DNA of 64,000 nt, from contig VHCJ01000006.1 in the NCBI GenBank assembly GCA_016871755.1, positions 1 to 64,000 on the forward strand, in the 5' to 3' direction. Every line of letters starts with the position of its first letter. Position 1 is the stretch's first letter. Of this stretch, positions 36,110 to 44,702 are shown in pieces. Made by a program: the position numbers and the translations under genes. The DNA comes from Verrucomicrobiota bacterium (lineage in GTDB: Bacteria; Verrucomicrobiota; Verrucomicrobiia; Opitutales; Opitutaceae). A model generated the notes under the pieces. That model made no database searches and had not been told where the DNA came from. It saw only the letters and a program-made list of their open reading frames with translations.

Positions 36110-37345
36110 TCAGTCCCGCAGCGGACTCGGCGCCGCCCGTTCCGGATGCGGCACCGCTGCGTCGGAAAGAGCGGCATCGGGCGACGCGGCCACCGCCTCA
36201 GCCTGGACCGGGGTGGACGTCAGCGGGTACTCGAACCGGCGTCCTTCGTAGTTCCGGAACACCACCGCGTCCTCGCCCATCGTCTCCACGTACTCGGGGT
36301 TCATCGGTACCTTCCCCCCGCCTCCGGGAGCGTCGATCACGTACTGCGGCACGGCGTACCCCGTGGTGTGACCGCGCAGCGAGCGCATGATCTCCAGGCC
36401 TTTGCGCACATCCACCTTGAAGTGCGAGCCGCCCGTGATGAGGTCCATCTGGTACAGATAATACGGCCGCACGCGCATCCGCAGCAGCCGGTGCACCAAC
36501 GCCTTCATCACCTCGGCATCGTCATTCACCCCCTGCAGGAGCACGCTCTGGTTCCCCAGCGGCACACCGGCGAACGAGAGTCGCTCGCAGGCGTCCCGGA
36601 GCTCCGCGGTCGCCTCCTTGGGATGGTTCACGTGGATGCTCATCCAAATCGGCCCGTACTTGCGGAAGATGTCGCACAGCTCCGGCGTGATGCGCTGGGG
36701 TAGGAACACCGGGATCCGGGAGCCAATGCGGATGAACTCAACATGCGGGATCGCCCGGAGCCGACTGAGGAGGTGCTCCAGCTTGCGGTCCGACAGCAGC
36801 AGGGGATCGCCGCCCGAGAGCAGAACGTCCCGCACTTCCGGGTGCGACTCAATGTACCGCAGTCCTTGCTCGTACTCAGGGTGGAAGTTGTAGTCCTGCG
36901 CGTTTGAAACCAGCCGACTGCGGGTGCAATAGCGGCAGTAGGCGGCGCACCGGTCGGTCACGAGGAAAAGCACGCGGTCCGGATACCGGTGCACGAGCCC
37001 GGGCACCGGCGAGTGTTCATCCTCCCCGAGCGAATCCAAGCGTTCCTCCGCCGATACCATCAATTCCCCTTCCCGGGGAATCACCTGCTTGCGGATCGGG
37101 CAGTTCGGGTCCGCCCGGTCAATCAGGTTGAAGAAATAGGGGGTGATCGCCAGCGCCAGCTTCTGACCCGCGAACGCCACTCCCCGGCGCTCCTCCGGGG
37201 TCAGAACCATCAGCTTCTCCAGCTGATCAAGGGTCGTGATCCGGTTCTTCAACTGCCAGGTCCAATCCTGCCAGTCAGAGGCCGGCACGTGCTGCCACAG
37301 TCCCTGCCCCTCGAACCAACTCCCGCGGTCATCGTGGTAAGCCAT
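36110..37345 (-). CDS. kamA: Lysine 2,3-aminomutase family radical SAM enzyme
   Basis: A 411-residue radical SAM/PLP enzyme of the KamA family, which interconverts L-lysine and beta-lysine. The 4Fe-4S motif is CAAYCRYC (Cys133, 137, 140). The GGD region LLSGGDPLLLSD, SRIPVFLPQRIT, and LLQGVNDDAEVMKALVHRLL are typical. The C-terminal half holds the PLP lysine region (PGGGGKVPMNPEYVE). It is longer than EF-P lysine mutases (EpmB), favouring free-lysine metabolism. No acetyltransferase for N-acetyl-beta-lysine is adjacent, so the pathway is open. A perfect palindrome lies 13 bases upstream of the start. Confidence 0.88.
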   Translation of the reverse strand: MAYHDDRGSWFEGQGLWQHVPASDWQDWTWQLKNRITTLDQLEKLMVLTPEERRGVAFAGQKLALAITPYFFNLIDRADPNCPIRKQVIPREGELMVSAEERLDSLGEDEHSPVPGLVHRYPDRVLFLVTDRCAAYCRYCTRSRLVSNAQDYNFHPEYEQGLRYIESHPEVRDVLLSGGDPLLLSDRKLEHLLSRLRAIPHVEFIRIGSRIPVFLPQRITPELCDIFRKYGPIWMSIHVNHPKEATAELRDACERLSFAGVPLGNQSVLLQGVNDDAEVMKALVHRLLRMRVRPYYLYQMDLITGGSHFKVDVRKGLEIMRSLRGHTTGYAVPQYVIDAPGGGGKVPMNPEYVETMGEDAVVFRNYEGRRFEYPLTSTPVQAEAVAASPDAALSDAAVPHPERAAPSPLRD

Positions 37346-37357
37346 GCTGCTGCACCA

Positions 37358-37375
37358 TGATTAGGCGCCTAATCA
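37358..37375. promoter_or_regulatory. 18-bp perfect palindrome upstream of kamA
   Basis: The sequence tgattaggcgcctaatca is self-complementary over all 18 bases. Its core ttaggc/gcctaa resembles sites bound by MarR-type dimers. It ends 13 bases before the kamA ATG and 128 bases before carA, so it most probably controls kamA. Confidence 0.6.
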
Positions 37376-37502
37376 CCTGCTGTCAAACGGGCGTCTCGTC
37401 TTCCGCCATCGCTTCCGGGAAGCCGCGCCCGTCCCAGAAACCCGAAAGCTGCGCAATTAACTCCTTGGCAGCCGCGTCCGGTCCACTTTTCGTTCTGCTT
37501 TA

Positions 37503-38675
37503 ATGTCCTCGCCCAAGCCTGCAGTCCTCGCCCTCGAAGACGGGTCGGTGTTCCGTGGTCGCGCCTTCGGCGCCGATGCCTCCGTCGCCGGCGAGTGCGT
37601 CTTCAACACGTCCATGACGGGCTATCAGGAGATGCTGACCGATCCGTCGTACTTCGGGCAAATCGTCACGTTGACCGCCGTGCAGATCGGCAACTACGGG
37701 ATCGCCGCCGCCGATTCGGAAGCCGCCGCCCCGCGCGCCTCCGGCCTCGTCGTCCGCGAGCTTTCCCCGGTGGTCTCCAACTGGCGCAGCCAAATCGCTC
37801 TGAGCGACTATCTCACCAAGCACGGCATCCCGGGGATCAGCGAGGTCGATACGCGCGCCCTGACCAAGAAGCTGCGGGTCGACGGGGCGATGAAGTGCTG
37901 CCTGAGCACGCTGCCGATCTCCGACGCCGAGGCCGTCAAGCGCGCCCGTGAATGGCGCGACATGGCCGGCGCCGACTACGTGCGCGAGGTCACCACGCCG
38001 AAGCCCTACGTCTGGCGGCTCGACGACTCCGGCAATCACAACACGCCGTACCTGCCCGTCGGGACGTCCTTCAACGCGCCCCCAATTCCGGCCCGTTGTT
38101 TCCAGGTCGCCGCCTTCGATTACGGGGCCAAGTTCTCGATCTTCCGGAAGCTGGTGAATCATGGCTTCGAGGTGCAGGTCTTCCCCGCCGGCGCCGACGC
38201 CGCCATGGTGCGCGAGCATCAGCCGGATGCACTGTTCCTCTCGAACGGCCCCGGCGATCCCGCCGCCCTGCCCTACATCCACAAGACGGTCACCGCCCTG
38301 CTACCCGATTTCCCGACGTTCGGCATCTGTCTGGGTCACCAGATGATCACCCACGCGCTCGGTGGCACGACGTTCAAGCTCAAGTTCGGTCATCGCGGCG
38401 GCAACCAGCCGGTCAAGAATCTGGAAACCGGCCGGGTCTCCATCACTGCCCAGAACCATGGTTTCGCCACCGATCCGAAGAGCATCGAGGCCGGGGGCGC
38501 CAAGGTCACCGAGGTCAATCTCAACGACGGCACCGTCGAGGGGCTCCGCCACCTGAAGCTACCGGTCTTCTCCGTGCAGTATCACCCGGAGGCCGCCCCG
38601 GGACCGAACGACGCCGATCCGTTGTTCAACGATTTCCACCGGATGGTCGCCGCCCGCAAGGACGGAAAAATCTAA
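37503..38675 (+). CDS. carA: Carbamoyl-phosphate synthase small (glutaminase) subunit
   Basis: A 390-residue subunit that hydrolyses glutamine and passes ammonia to CarB for pyrimidine and arginine synthesis. The N-terminal domain has FNTSMTGYQEMLTDPSYFGQ. The class I amidotransferase domain has the nucleophile in FGICLGHQM and the His-Glu pair in VQYHPEAAPGPND. carB is not in the window; pyrE lies about 1 kb downstream. The ATG at 37503 follows aattaactcctt-like sequence without a clear ribosome site. Its stop overlaps the convergent next gene by four bases. Confidence 0.95.
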   Translation: MSSPKPAVLALEDGSVFRGRAFGADASVAGECVFNTSMTGYQEMLTDPSYFGQIVTLTAVQIGNYGIAAADSEAAAPRASGLVVRELSPVVSNWRSQIALSDYLTKHGIPGISEVDTRALTKKLRVDGAMKCCLSTLPISDAEAVKRAREWRDMAGADYVREVTTPKPYVWRLDDSGNHNTPYLPVGTSFNAPPIPARCFQVAAFDYGAKFSIFRKLVNHGFEVQVFPAGADAAMVREHQPDALFLSNGPGDPAALPYIHKTVTALLPDFPTFGICLGHQMITHALGGTTFKLKFGHRGGNQPVKNLETGRVSITAQNHGFATDPKSIEAGGAKVTEVNLNDGTVEGLRHLKLPVFSVQYHPEAAPGPNDADPLFNDFHRMVAARKDGKI

Positions 38676-39538
38676 GCGGCTCCGCCAGCCCCGACCGCGA
38701 GGAAGGGGTTGAAGGCGCGCTCGTTCGCCAGGGTCGTGAGGGGGCCGTGCCCCGGTGCCACCACCGTATCCGGAGGCAGCGAACCAATCAGGCGGTCCAG
38801 GCTCGCCCGGAGTCGGCTCGGGCAGTAAAATCCGCCGCCAATCGACCCGGCAAAGAGCAGGTCCCCGGAAAGGAGCAGCGCCGTCCCCGACGGGGCATGC
38901 GTCGAGCGCACAAGGTAGCTGGAATGGGCCTCCGCATGGCCCGGGGTCGCCAGCACAGTCACCGTGAACCCGGCGAACTCCAACCGCGCTCCGTCACCCG
39001 TCTGCGCGGCGCCTCGGATGCCACTGCCCGCCGGGGCAAAGATCGGCGGATGGCCGTGCGATGTCCGCACGTCCTCCAGGCCGCCAACGTGCTCCGTCTC
39101 CGGGTGGGTGATGAACACCGCCTCGACATGCCGGAGGCGCGCCGGCCAGACCCGACGGAGGGCCACACCCGACGAGCCGGCGTCGAAGAGCAGGCCGCGG
39201 TCCGAGGCGCAGTCCGCCACGAGGTACGCGTTCGCCACGCCAATGCCATGCGGCAGGCGCAGGGGAAAGAGGCAGAAGGGCAGGCCCAGAATCTCCGGCA
39301 GGGGATACTTTCCCGCCGCCAGCAGCCGCAAGCCGTCCCGCCCCAAGCCCAGCACCGCCGCCAGGCGGTCAAGCTCCGCCTCCGTCAGGTCCGAACGGTA
39401 GTCGATCGCATCCCGCAGCCGCGACTCCGCCACGCCCGCGCGCACCGCCACCGCCGCCTCCGGAAGCCCGGCATGGCGGATCGCCTTGTCGAGGACGTCC
39501 CCCAGCTCGTCCTCCAGCGGTGTGCGTTCAATGACCAC
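38672..39538 (-). CDS. HTH-like domain fused to a metallo-beta-lactamase fold hydrolase
   Basis: A 288-residue protein. Residues 10-75 resemble an Xre-like helical domain (AGLPEAAVAVRAGVAESRLRD, LTEAELDRLAAVLGLGRDGL). Residues 85-280 are a metallo-beta-lactamase fold: NAYLVAD, ITHPETEHVGG (144-152), ATPGHAEAHSSYLV, LLSGDLLFAGSIGG and VVAPGHGPLTTL. The metal motif HxHxDH is altered to HPETEH, with Glu at the second His and at the Asp. Other metal ligands look present. The architecture resembles glyoxalase II-like enzymes with a regulatory or dimerisation head. Start is GTG. It converges with carA. Confidence 0.8.
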   Translation of the reverse strand: MVIERTPLEDELGDVLDKAIRHAGLPEAAVAVRAGVAESRLRDAIDYRSDLTEAELDRLAAVLGLGRDGLRLLAAGKYPLPEILGLPFCLFPLRLPHGIGVANAYLVADCASDRGLLFDAGSSGVALRRVWPARLRHVEAVFITHPETEHVGGLEDVRTSHGHPPIFAPAGSGIRGAAQTGDGARLEFAGFTVTVLATPGHAEAHSSYLVRSTHAPSGTALLLSGDLLFAGSIGGGFYCPSRLRASLDRLIGSLPPDTVVAPGHGPLTTLANERAFNPFLAVGAGGAA

Positions 39539-39639
39539 AGTCCGGAAGCGTACGCCTCAGCCGGCCGCGGCGCAAGCCGACCGACCGGGGGCGCGGAAAT
39601 TGGCTTGGGCGCGCCGCCCAAATCCTCACGCTTCCGGCC

Positions 39640-40218
39640 ATGGACGCCCAACAGCAGGAAATCCTCGACATCTTCACCCGCACGAAGGCCCTCCTCCGCG
39701 GCCACTTCGTCCTGCGCTCCGGGCTGCACAGCGGCCACTACTTCCAGTGCGCCCAGGTCTGCCAGCACATGGACGCCGTCACGCGTCTCGCCGAGTTGCT
39801 GCTCGCCAAGCTGCGCGGACTCCCGGGTACCGACTTCACCACCGTGCTCGCCCCCGCCATGGGCGGTCTCGTCATCGGCCAGGAGGTCGCCCGCCAGGCC
39901 GGGGTCCGCTACCTCTTCGCCGAGAAGGAAAACAATGTCCTCGTCCTGCGCCGGGGCTTCCGCTTCGCCCCGGGCGAGCGGGTGCTCATCGTCGAGGACG
40001 TGGTCACCCGCGGCGGGCGCGTGGTCGAATGCATCAACATCGTCCGCAGCCTCGGCGCCGTACCCGTCGCCGTCGCCATGCTCGTCGACCGCAGCGCCGG
40101 TTCGTCCTGGTTCGACATCCCCGCCGTCTCGCTGCTGGAACTGTCGTTCCCGACCTACGCCGCCGATGCCCTTCCGCCCGAACTCGCCCGCCTTCCGGTC
40201 GAGAAACCGGGCAGCTGA
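39640..40218 (+). CDS. pyrE: Orotate phosphoribosyltransferase
   Basis: A 192-residue PRTase making OMP from orotate and PRPP. Key segments are FVLRSGLHSGHYFQCAQV, APAMGGLVIGQEVAR, FAEKE and the PRPP loop VLIVEDVVTRGGRV. The length is that of the short bacterial form. It is divergent from the metallo-beta-lactamase gene, and the window also encodes prs (PRPP supply) and carA (first step of the pathway), though in separate transcription units. Confidence 0.94.
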   Translation: MDAQQQEILDIFTRTKALLRGHFVLRSGLHSGHYFQCAQVCQHMDAVTRLAELLLAKLRGLPGTDFTTVLAPAMGGLVIGQEVARQAGVRYLFAEKENNVLVLRRGFRFAPGERVLIVEDVVTRGGRVVECINIVRSLGAVPVAVAMLVDRSAGSSWFDIPAVSLLELSFPTYAADALPPELARLPVEKPGS

Positions 40219-40242
40219 GGCGGGCGCCGCCTCCGGCGGACG

Positions 40243-41682
40243 TCAGGGCTCGACCGTGATCGGGATATACCGGTACGCGCCGCGGAAGTAGATCAGGAGG
40301 AGGTTCGCGCGGCCCTTGACCAGCGCCGCGCGCGCCGCATTGACCGTCACCGCCGGCACGCGATTCACCTCGATGATCACCATGTTCGGGAACAGGCGTT
40401 CCGCGTAGGGGGAATCAGCGTCCACCTCGGTCACCACGAGGCCGCTGACGCGCTCGTCCAGGTCCAACCGAAGGCGCGACTCGTCATCGAGGCGCTCCAC
40501 TGTCACCCCCTCAAAGAGGCCGCCACCGCGGTTAGCATCCGGCAGGCTGCCGAGCTTAACCTTCGTGGTGCGCTCCTTGCCGTCCCGCACCGACTTCACT
40601 TCGACTTCGGTGCCAGGAGCGAGTTGCGACACAAAAAGCCGCAGGTCCTGCAGCGAGAGGATCGTCTTGTCGTTGATCGAGAGGATGACGTCGCCACGCC
40701 GCAGGCCGGCCTTGTCCGCCGGGCTGTCCGGGGTCACCGTGTTGATCACCACGCCGCGGGCATCCTTCTTCAGGCCGAGCGCCTCGGCGAGGTCCGCACT
40801 CAGGGTCTCGACGCCGACGCCGAGGAAGCCGCGCGCCACCGAACCAGTCTGCACAAGGCTGTTCATCACTGTCGACGCGAGGTTCACCGGAATCGCAAAG
40901 CCAATCCCGATGTTGCCGCGGGTCGTCGAAACGATCGCCGTGTTGATGCCCACGAGGCGGCCGCGGGCGTCGACGAGGGCCCCGCCGGAGTTGCCCATGT
41001 TGATCGCCGCGTCCGTCTGGATGAAATTCTCATAGCCGGCCTGATTCTCCCGGTCGAGCAGGCCAAGGTTGTTGCGCCCCAACGCCGATATGAGGCCCAT
41101 CGTCACCGTCTGACCGATGCCAAGCGGGTTGCCCACCGCGAAGACAATGTCCCCGACGCGCAGTTTGTCGCTGTCCGCCAGCGTCACCACCGGCAGTCCT
41201 TCGGCCTCAATCTTGATCACCGCCACGTCCGTGCTCGGGTCCGAGCCAATCAGCTTGGCCTTGAACTCACGGTCGTCCGGCAGCGAGACGTTCAGTTCGT
41301 CCGCCCCTTCGACGACGTGGTTGTTGGTCAGGATGTAGCCATCGGGCGAGATCAGTACGCCCGAACCCAAGCCCTGCTCCCGGGATTCGCGGGGCGGGGG
41401 CATCTGGTCGCCGAAGAACTGCCGGAACAGGGGGTTCATCTGTCGCCGGGAGGTGACCGTCTTGGTGGAATAGACCGAGACCACCGCACGCTGCACCGGC
41501 TCCAGGACGTCGGCATAGGTCACCGGGGCTCCCCCCCGCGGACCCGCGGTCACCGGCGAGGCGTCCACTTTCAGGGTCGGGGCCTTCGCCGGCGGCGTCT
41601 TCCGGGGCGCCTCCGCGGCACCCGCCACTCCGGCGGCCAGGAGAGCCGCGCACACCGCTAGACGAAGGATCGGGGAGGTCAT
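40243..41682 (-). CDS. degP: Periplasmic serine protease of the HtrA/DegP family
   Basis: A 479-residue protein with a signal peptide (LRLAVCAALLAAGVAGA), a trypsin-like domain and two PDZ domains. The catalytic triad is His122 (LTNNHVVEGAD), Asp152 (STDVAVIKI) and Ser232 (NMGNSGGALV). The first PDZ (GFLGVGVETL, SPADKAGLRRGDVILSIND) is canonical; the second, at the C-terminus, is more degenerate. It degrades or refolds misfolded envelope proteins. It follows prs on the same strand by 72 bases. Confidence 0.92.
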   Translation of the reverse strand: MTSPILRLAVCAALLAAGVAGAAEAPRKTPPAKAPTLKVDASPVTAGPRGGAPVTYADVLEPVQRAVVSVYSTKTVTSRRQMNPLFRQFFGDQMPPPRESREQGLGSGVLISPDGYILTNNHVVEGADELNVSLPDDREFKAKLIGSDPSTDVAVIKIEAEGLPVVTLADSDKLRVGDIVFAVGNPLGIGQTVTMGLISALGRNNLGLLDRENQAGYENFIQTDAAINMGNSGGALVDARGRLVGINTAIVSTTRGNIGIGFAIPVNLASTVMNSLVQTGSVARGFLGVGVETLSADLAEALGLKKDARGVVINTVTPDSPADKAGLRRGDVILSINDKTILSLQDLRLFVSQLAPGTEVEVKSVRDGKERTTKVKLGSLPDANRGGGLFEGVTVERLDDESRLRLDLDERVSGLVVTEVDADSPYAERLFPNMVIIEVNRVPAVTVNAARAALVKGRANLLLIYFRGAYRYIPITVEP

Positions 41683-41754
41683 GAGAGAACCCACGGAGAA
41701 TCCGCCAAAACGCAATCCGGCGCTCGCACCCGCTCAACCGCGCCGGAGACCGCG

Positions 41755-42705
41755 TCAGAAGCCCTTCACCTTGAAGAGGCCGGTGACGCTTTCGTTGTTG
41801 TTGATGCGGAGGATGGCCTCGCCGAGGAGGCTCGCAATGCTGATCACCGTGATCGGCAGGCCCTTCGGGTCGTTGGGAATCGAGTTGGTGATGATCAGTT
41901 CGTCGATCAGGCCGCCCTTCAGACGGTCCCGCGCCAGGTCCGAGAGGATGCAGTGACTGACTGCGGCGCGAACGCTCCGCGCACCGTGCTCGCGGAGGAT
42001 CTTCGCCGCCGCCGTCAGCGTGCCCGCCGTCTCCGTGATGTCATCCACCAGGAGCACGTCACAGCCGTCCACGTCGCCCACGACGTTGATCGCCTCCACG
42101 TTCGTGGCGCTGGTGCGTTTCTTCGCCACTAAACCGAGGCCCGCCCCGAGGACGTCGGCATAGGCCGCCGCCATCTTCATGCCGCCCACGTCCGGCGAAC
42201 ACACCACGAGGTTCTTCGTCGTGATCTGCGTGAGGTACTTGAAGAGCGTGGGCGAGGCGTAGAGGTGGTCGACCGGGATGTCGAAGAAGCCTTGGATCTG
42301 CTGCGAATGCAGGTCCATCGTCAGCACGCGATTCGCCCCCGCCGCCGTCAGGAGGTTGGCCACGAGCTTCGCCGTGATCGGTACGCGGGGCTGATCCTTG
42401 CGGTCCTGCCGGGCGTAGCCATAGAAGGGCAGCACCGCCGTGATGCGGTTGGCCGACGCGCGCCGACACGCATCGATCATGATCAGCAACTCCATCAGGT
42501 GATGGTTGGACGGCGGACAGGTCGACTGCACGAGGTAGACGTCGTGACCGCGGACGTTCTCGTTGATCTTCACGAACGATTCGCCGTCCGGGAAACTCGT
42601 GACCGTCGCCTCCCCCAGCGGAATGCCAATGTGGCGGCAAATCTCCTCGGCAAGAGGACGATTCGAATTCCCGGAGAACACTTTCAGGGCGGGCTTGCTG
42701 TTCAT
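41755..42705 (-). CDS. prs: Ribose-phosphate pyrophosphokinase
   Basis: A 316-residue PRPP synthetase supplying nucleotides, His and Trp synthesis. Signatures are FSGNSNRPLAEEI, the flexible-loop region YARQDRKDQPRVPITAK, and the PRPP-binding loop DVLLVDDITETAGTL. Canonical length and start. It lies 29 bases after lpxD, suggesting co-transcription. The usual prs-rplY-pth order is broken here: rplY and pth sit about 8 kb upstream in the same direction. Confidence 0.95.
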   Translation of the reverse strand: MNSKPALKVFSGNSNRPLAEEICRHIGIPLGEATVTSFPDGESFVKINENVRGHDVYLVQSTCPPSNHHLMELLIMIDACRRASANRITAVLPFYGYARQDRKDQPRVPITAKLVANLLTAAGANRVLTMDLHSQQIQGFFDIPVDHLYASPTLFKYLTQITTKNLVVCSPDVGGMKMAAAYADVLGAGLGLVAKKRTSATNVEAINVVGDVDGCDVLLVDDITETAGTLTAAAKILREHGARSVRAAVSHCILSDLARDRLKGGLIDELIITNSIPNDPKGLPITVISIASLLGEAILRINNNESVTGLFKVKGF

Positions 42706-42734
42706 GTGGCGGCCCGCTCACCTTATCGAAGCGT

Positions 42735-43790
42735 CTAAGCCGAGGAAGACTTTTTTAGCTCAGCCACCGCGACTTCCAACGCGTCAAACCGGCGGAAGAG
42801 TTCCGGGAGGCGCTTGCGGAGGATCGTCAGGCGCTGCTCCAGCATGTGGGGCAGCGCCGGCATCCCGCTCACGAAGGCCCCCGCCTCCACGTCGGTCGTC
42901 AGGCCCGCGCGCCCTCCCGCCTTCACCCCTCGTCCAATCGTCAGGTGCCCGCCCACCCCAGCCTGGCCACCCAGCACCACGTAGTCCCCGAGCGTCGTGC
43001 TCCCAGCAATCCCCACCTGCGCACAAAGGATGCAATGCTTCCCCATGACCACGTTGTGCGCCACCTGCACCAGATTATCGATCTTCGTCCCCTCGCCGAT
43101 CACCGTCTGGCTGAAACGGGCACGGTCAATCGTCGCGTTGGCTCCGATCTCGACGTCCGACTCAACAGTCACGCCTCCGACTTGCGGCACCTTCTCGTGG
43201 CGGCCGCGCACGAATTCGTAGCCGAACCCATCGGAGCCCACCACCACGCCGGGCTGGAGACGGACGCGATCGTGCAGGGTGCACTCCGCCGTCACCTGCA
43301 CCCCAGGCTGCAGCCAGCAGTCGTCGCCGATCCGGGTGCCGCGCCCAACAAAGACCTGCGCCTGCAAATGGGTCCGCTCCCCGATCCGAGCCCCCGACTC
43401 CACGACGCAGAGGGGGCCGATGGTCGCCGTGGGCGCGACCACGGCATCGGTCGCCACGCTCGCCGACGGGTGAATGCCGGGCGACGGCCGCGGCCACAGG
43501 CGCTGCTCAAGGCGCGCACACACCGCCGCGAGGGCCACCGAGGGATTGGCGACGAGAACGAAGGCCTGACCCGCCCTCGGCGTTCCGGCATGGTCGGTGG
43601 GAAGCAGGATCACCGATGCCTGCGATTCCGGGACCTGGGATTTGTAGCGGGGGTTGCCGAGGAAGGAGAGGTCGCCCGTCCGCGCCGTCTCCAGGGAGGC
43701 GAGGCCGGTCACGTCCCCGTCGATCGCCCCGCGCACCTCCGCCGGTCCGACGATGGCGATGAGTTCGGAAAGGGAAAGGGCGACGCGCAT
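42735..43790 (-). CDS. lpxD: UDP-3-O-acylglucosamine N-acyltransferase
   Basis: A 351-residue acyltransferase adding the N-linked acyl chain in lipid A synthesis. The N-terminal uridine-binding domain ([20 protein letters not shown]) precedes a left-handed parallel beta-helix of hexapeptide repeats ([26 protein letters not shown]) with the catalytic His in [13 protein letters not shown]. The C-terminal helix ends ELKKSSSA. The ATG at 43788-43790 fits the family start. A terminator separates it from skp, so it probably has its own promoter. Confidence 0.94.
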   Translation of the reverse strand: MRVALSLSELIAIVGPAEVRGAIDGDVTGLASLETARTGDLSFLGNPRYKSQVPESQASVILLPTDHAGTPRAGQAFVLVANPSVALAAVCARLEQRLWPRPSPGIHPSASVATDAVVAPTATIGPLCVVESGARIGERTHLQAQVFVGRGTRIGDDCWLQPGVQVTAECTLHDRVRLQPGVVVGSDGFGYEFVRGRHEKVPQVGGVTVESDVEIGANATIDRARFSQTVIGEGTKIDNLVQVAHNVVMGKHCILCAQVGIAGSTTLGDYVVLGGQAGVGGHLTIGRGVKAGGRAGLTTDVEAGAFVSGMPALPHMLEQRLTILRKRLPELFRRFDALEVAVAELKKSSSA

Positions 43791-43924
43791 GCGGGTCCGG
43801 AAGGGCTGGGAAACTCGAACTGCACCAAAGAACCGCGGCGGCGGCAAGGGCGGTCTTGCGGGGGCGTCGCTGAACCGGAGCGCACTGGGAGCCAGATGCA
43901 GGCCGGACCCCGGAGGCAGGACAC

Positions 43925-43954
43925 AAAAAACCCGCCCCCGGCAAAGGGGGCGGG
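43925..43954 (-). terminator. Rho-independent terminator after skp
   Basis: On the minus strand, a 9-bp stem cccgccccc/gggggcggg with loop tttgcc is followed by six T residues, 27 bases past the skp stop. It closes the rplY-to-skp cluster. Confidence 0.92.
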
Positions 43955-43980
43955 TCGAAAGCTGACCACGCTTACCGCGC

Positions 43981-44670
43981 TTAGTTCTTCTTGGCGCCGG
44001 GGAACGTGACCGTCGGGGCCGGCTCGTTCGCCGCCGCCGGGGCAGCCGGGGCGGCCGTCGCCGCCGGAGCCGCCGCCGCGGCGGGGGCCGCCGGACGGTT
44101 CTTGTTCACCTCGGCCAGCACCTCATCCGTGATGTCGTAAGCCGGATCGAGGTAGACGAAGTTCGAAATGCCGATGCCCGTCGGGCCCGCCTTGTCGATC
44201 AGGATCGTGGCTCCCTTGCGCGTGGCGATCTCGGTCGCGGTCTTGGAAATTTCCTCAAGGATCTGCTCGCGGAACGCCCCCATCTGTTGCTGCAGGGCGC
44301 GCTCAACGTTGCCACGGAAGTCTTGGATCTCCTGCTTCTTCCGCTCAATTTCCTCGAGCTTCGCCCGGGCGTCCTGCTCCGCCTTGGCCTTCGCGTCCGC
44401 CGAGGCGAGCGGGTTGTTGTTCGCCTTCTCAACGAGTTCCTTGTACTGCTCGACCAGCCCATTGCCTTCCTTGTTAAGGCGCTCCAACTCGACCTGCGCC
44501 TTCTGCTCATCGGCGCGCAGTTTCGTGATGTGTGCCTCGGTCTTGTAGTGGCTCTCGTAGAGCTTCGCCAAGTCGATGACGAAGACCTTCGGCGCCGGCT
44601 GGGCCTGGACCGAGAGGGAGGCGACGCCCAGAAGGGCGACGGCAAGGAGGGAACGAAGGAGTGATTTCAT
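43981..44670 (-). CDS. skp: Skp/OmpH-type periplasmic chaperone
   Basis: A 229-residue protein with a signal peptide ([20 protein letters not shown]) and a long coiled coil (about residues 45-145, many Glu, Lys and Gln) flanked by the beta core ([18 protein letters not shown] and [20 protein letters not shown]). Skp trimers grip unfolded outer-membrane proteins for BamA. The Ala/Pro-rich tail (about 190-220) is extra compared with E. coli Skp. It follows bamA by 32 bases on the same strand. Confidence 0.92.
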   Translation of the reverse strand: MKSLLRSLLAVALLGVASLSVQAQPAPKVFVIDLAKLYESHYKTEAHITKLRADEQKAQVELERLNKEGNGLVEQYKELVEKANNNPLASADAKAKAEQDARAKLEEIERKKQEIQDFRGNVERALQQQMGAFREQILEEISKTATEIATRKGATILIDKAGPTGIGISNFVYLDPAYDITDEVLAEVNKNRPAAPAAAAAPAATAAPAAPAAANEPAPTVTFPGAKKN

Positions 44671-44702
44671 GGCGTGTGGGTCAGATCGAAAGGGCAATCC
44701 AA

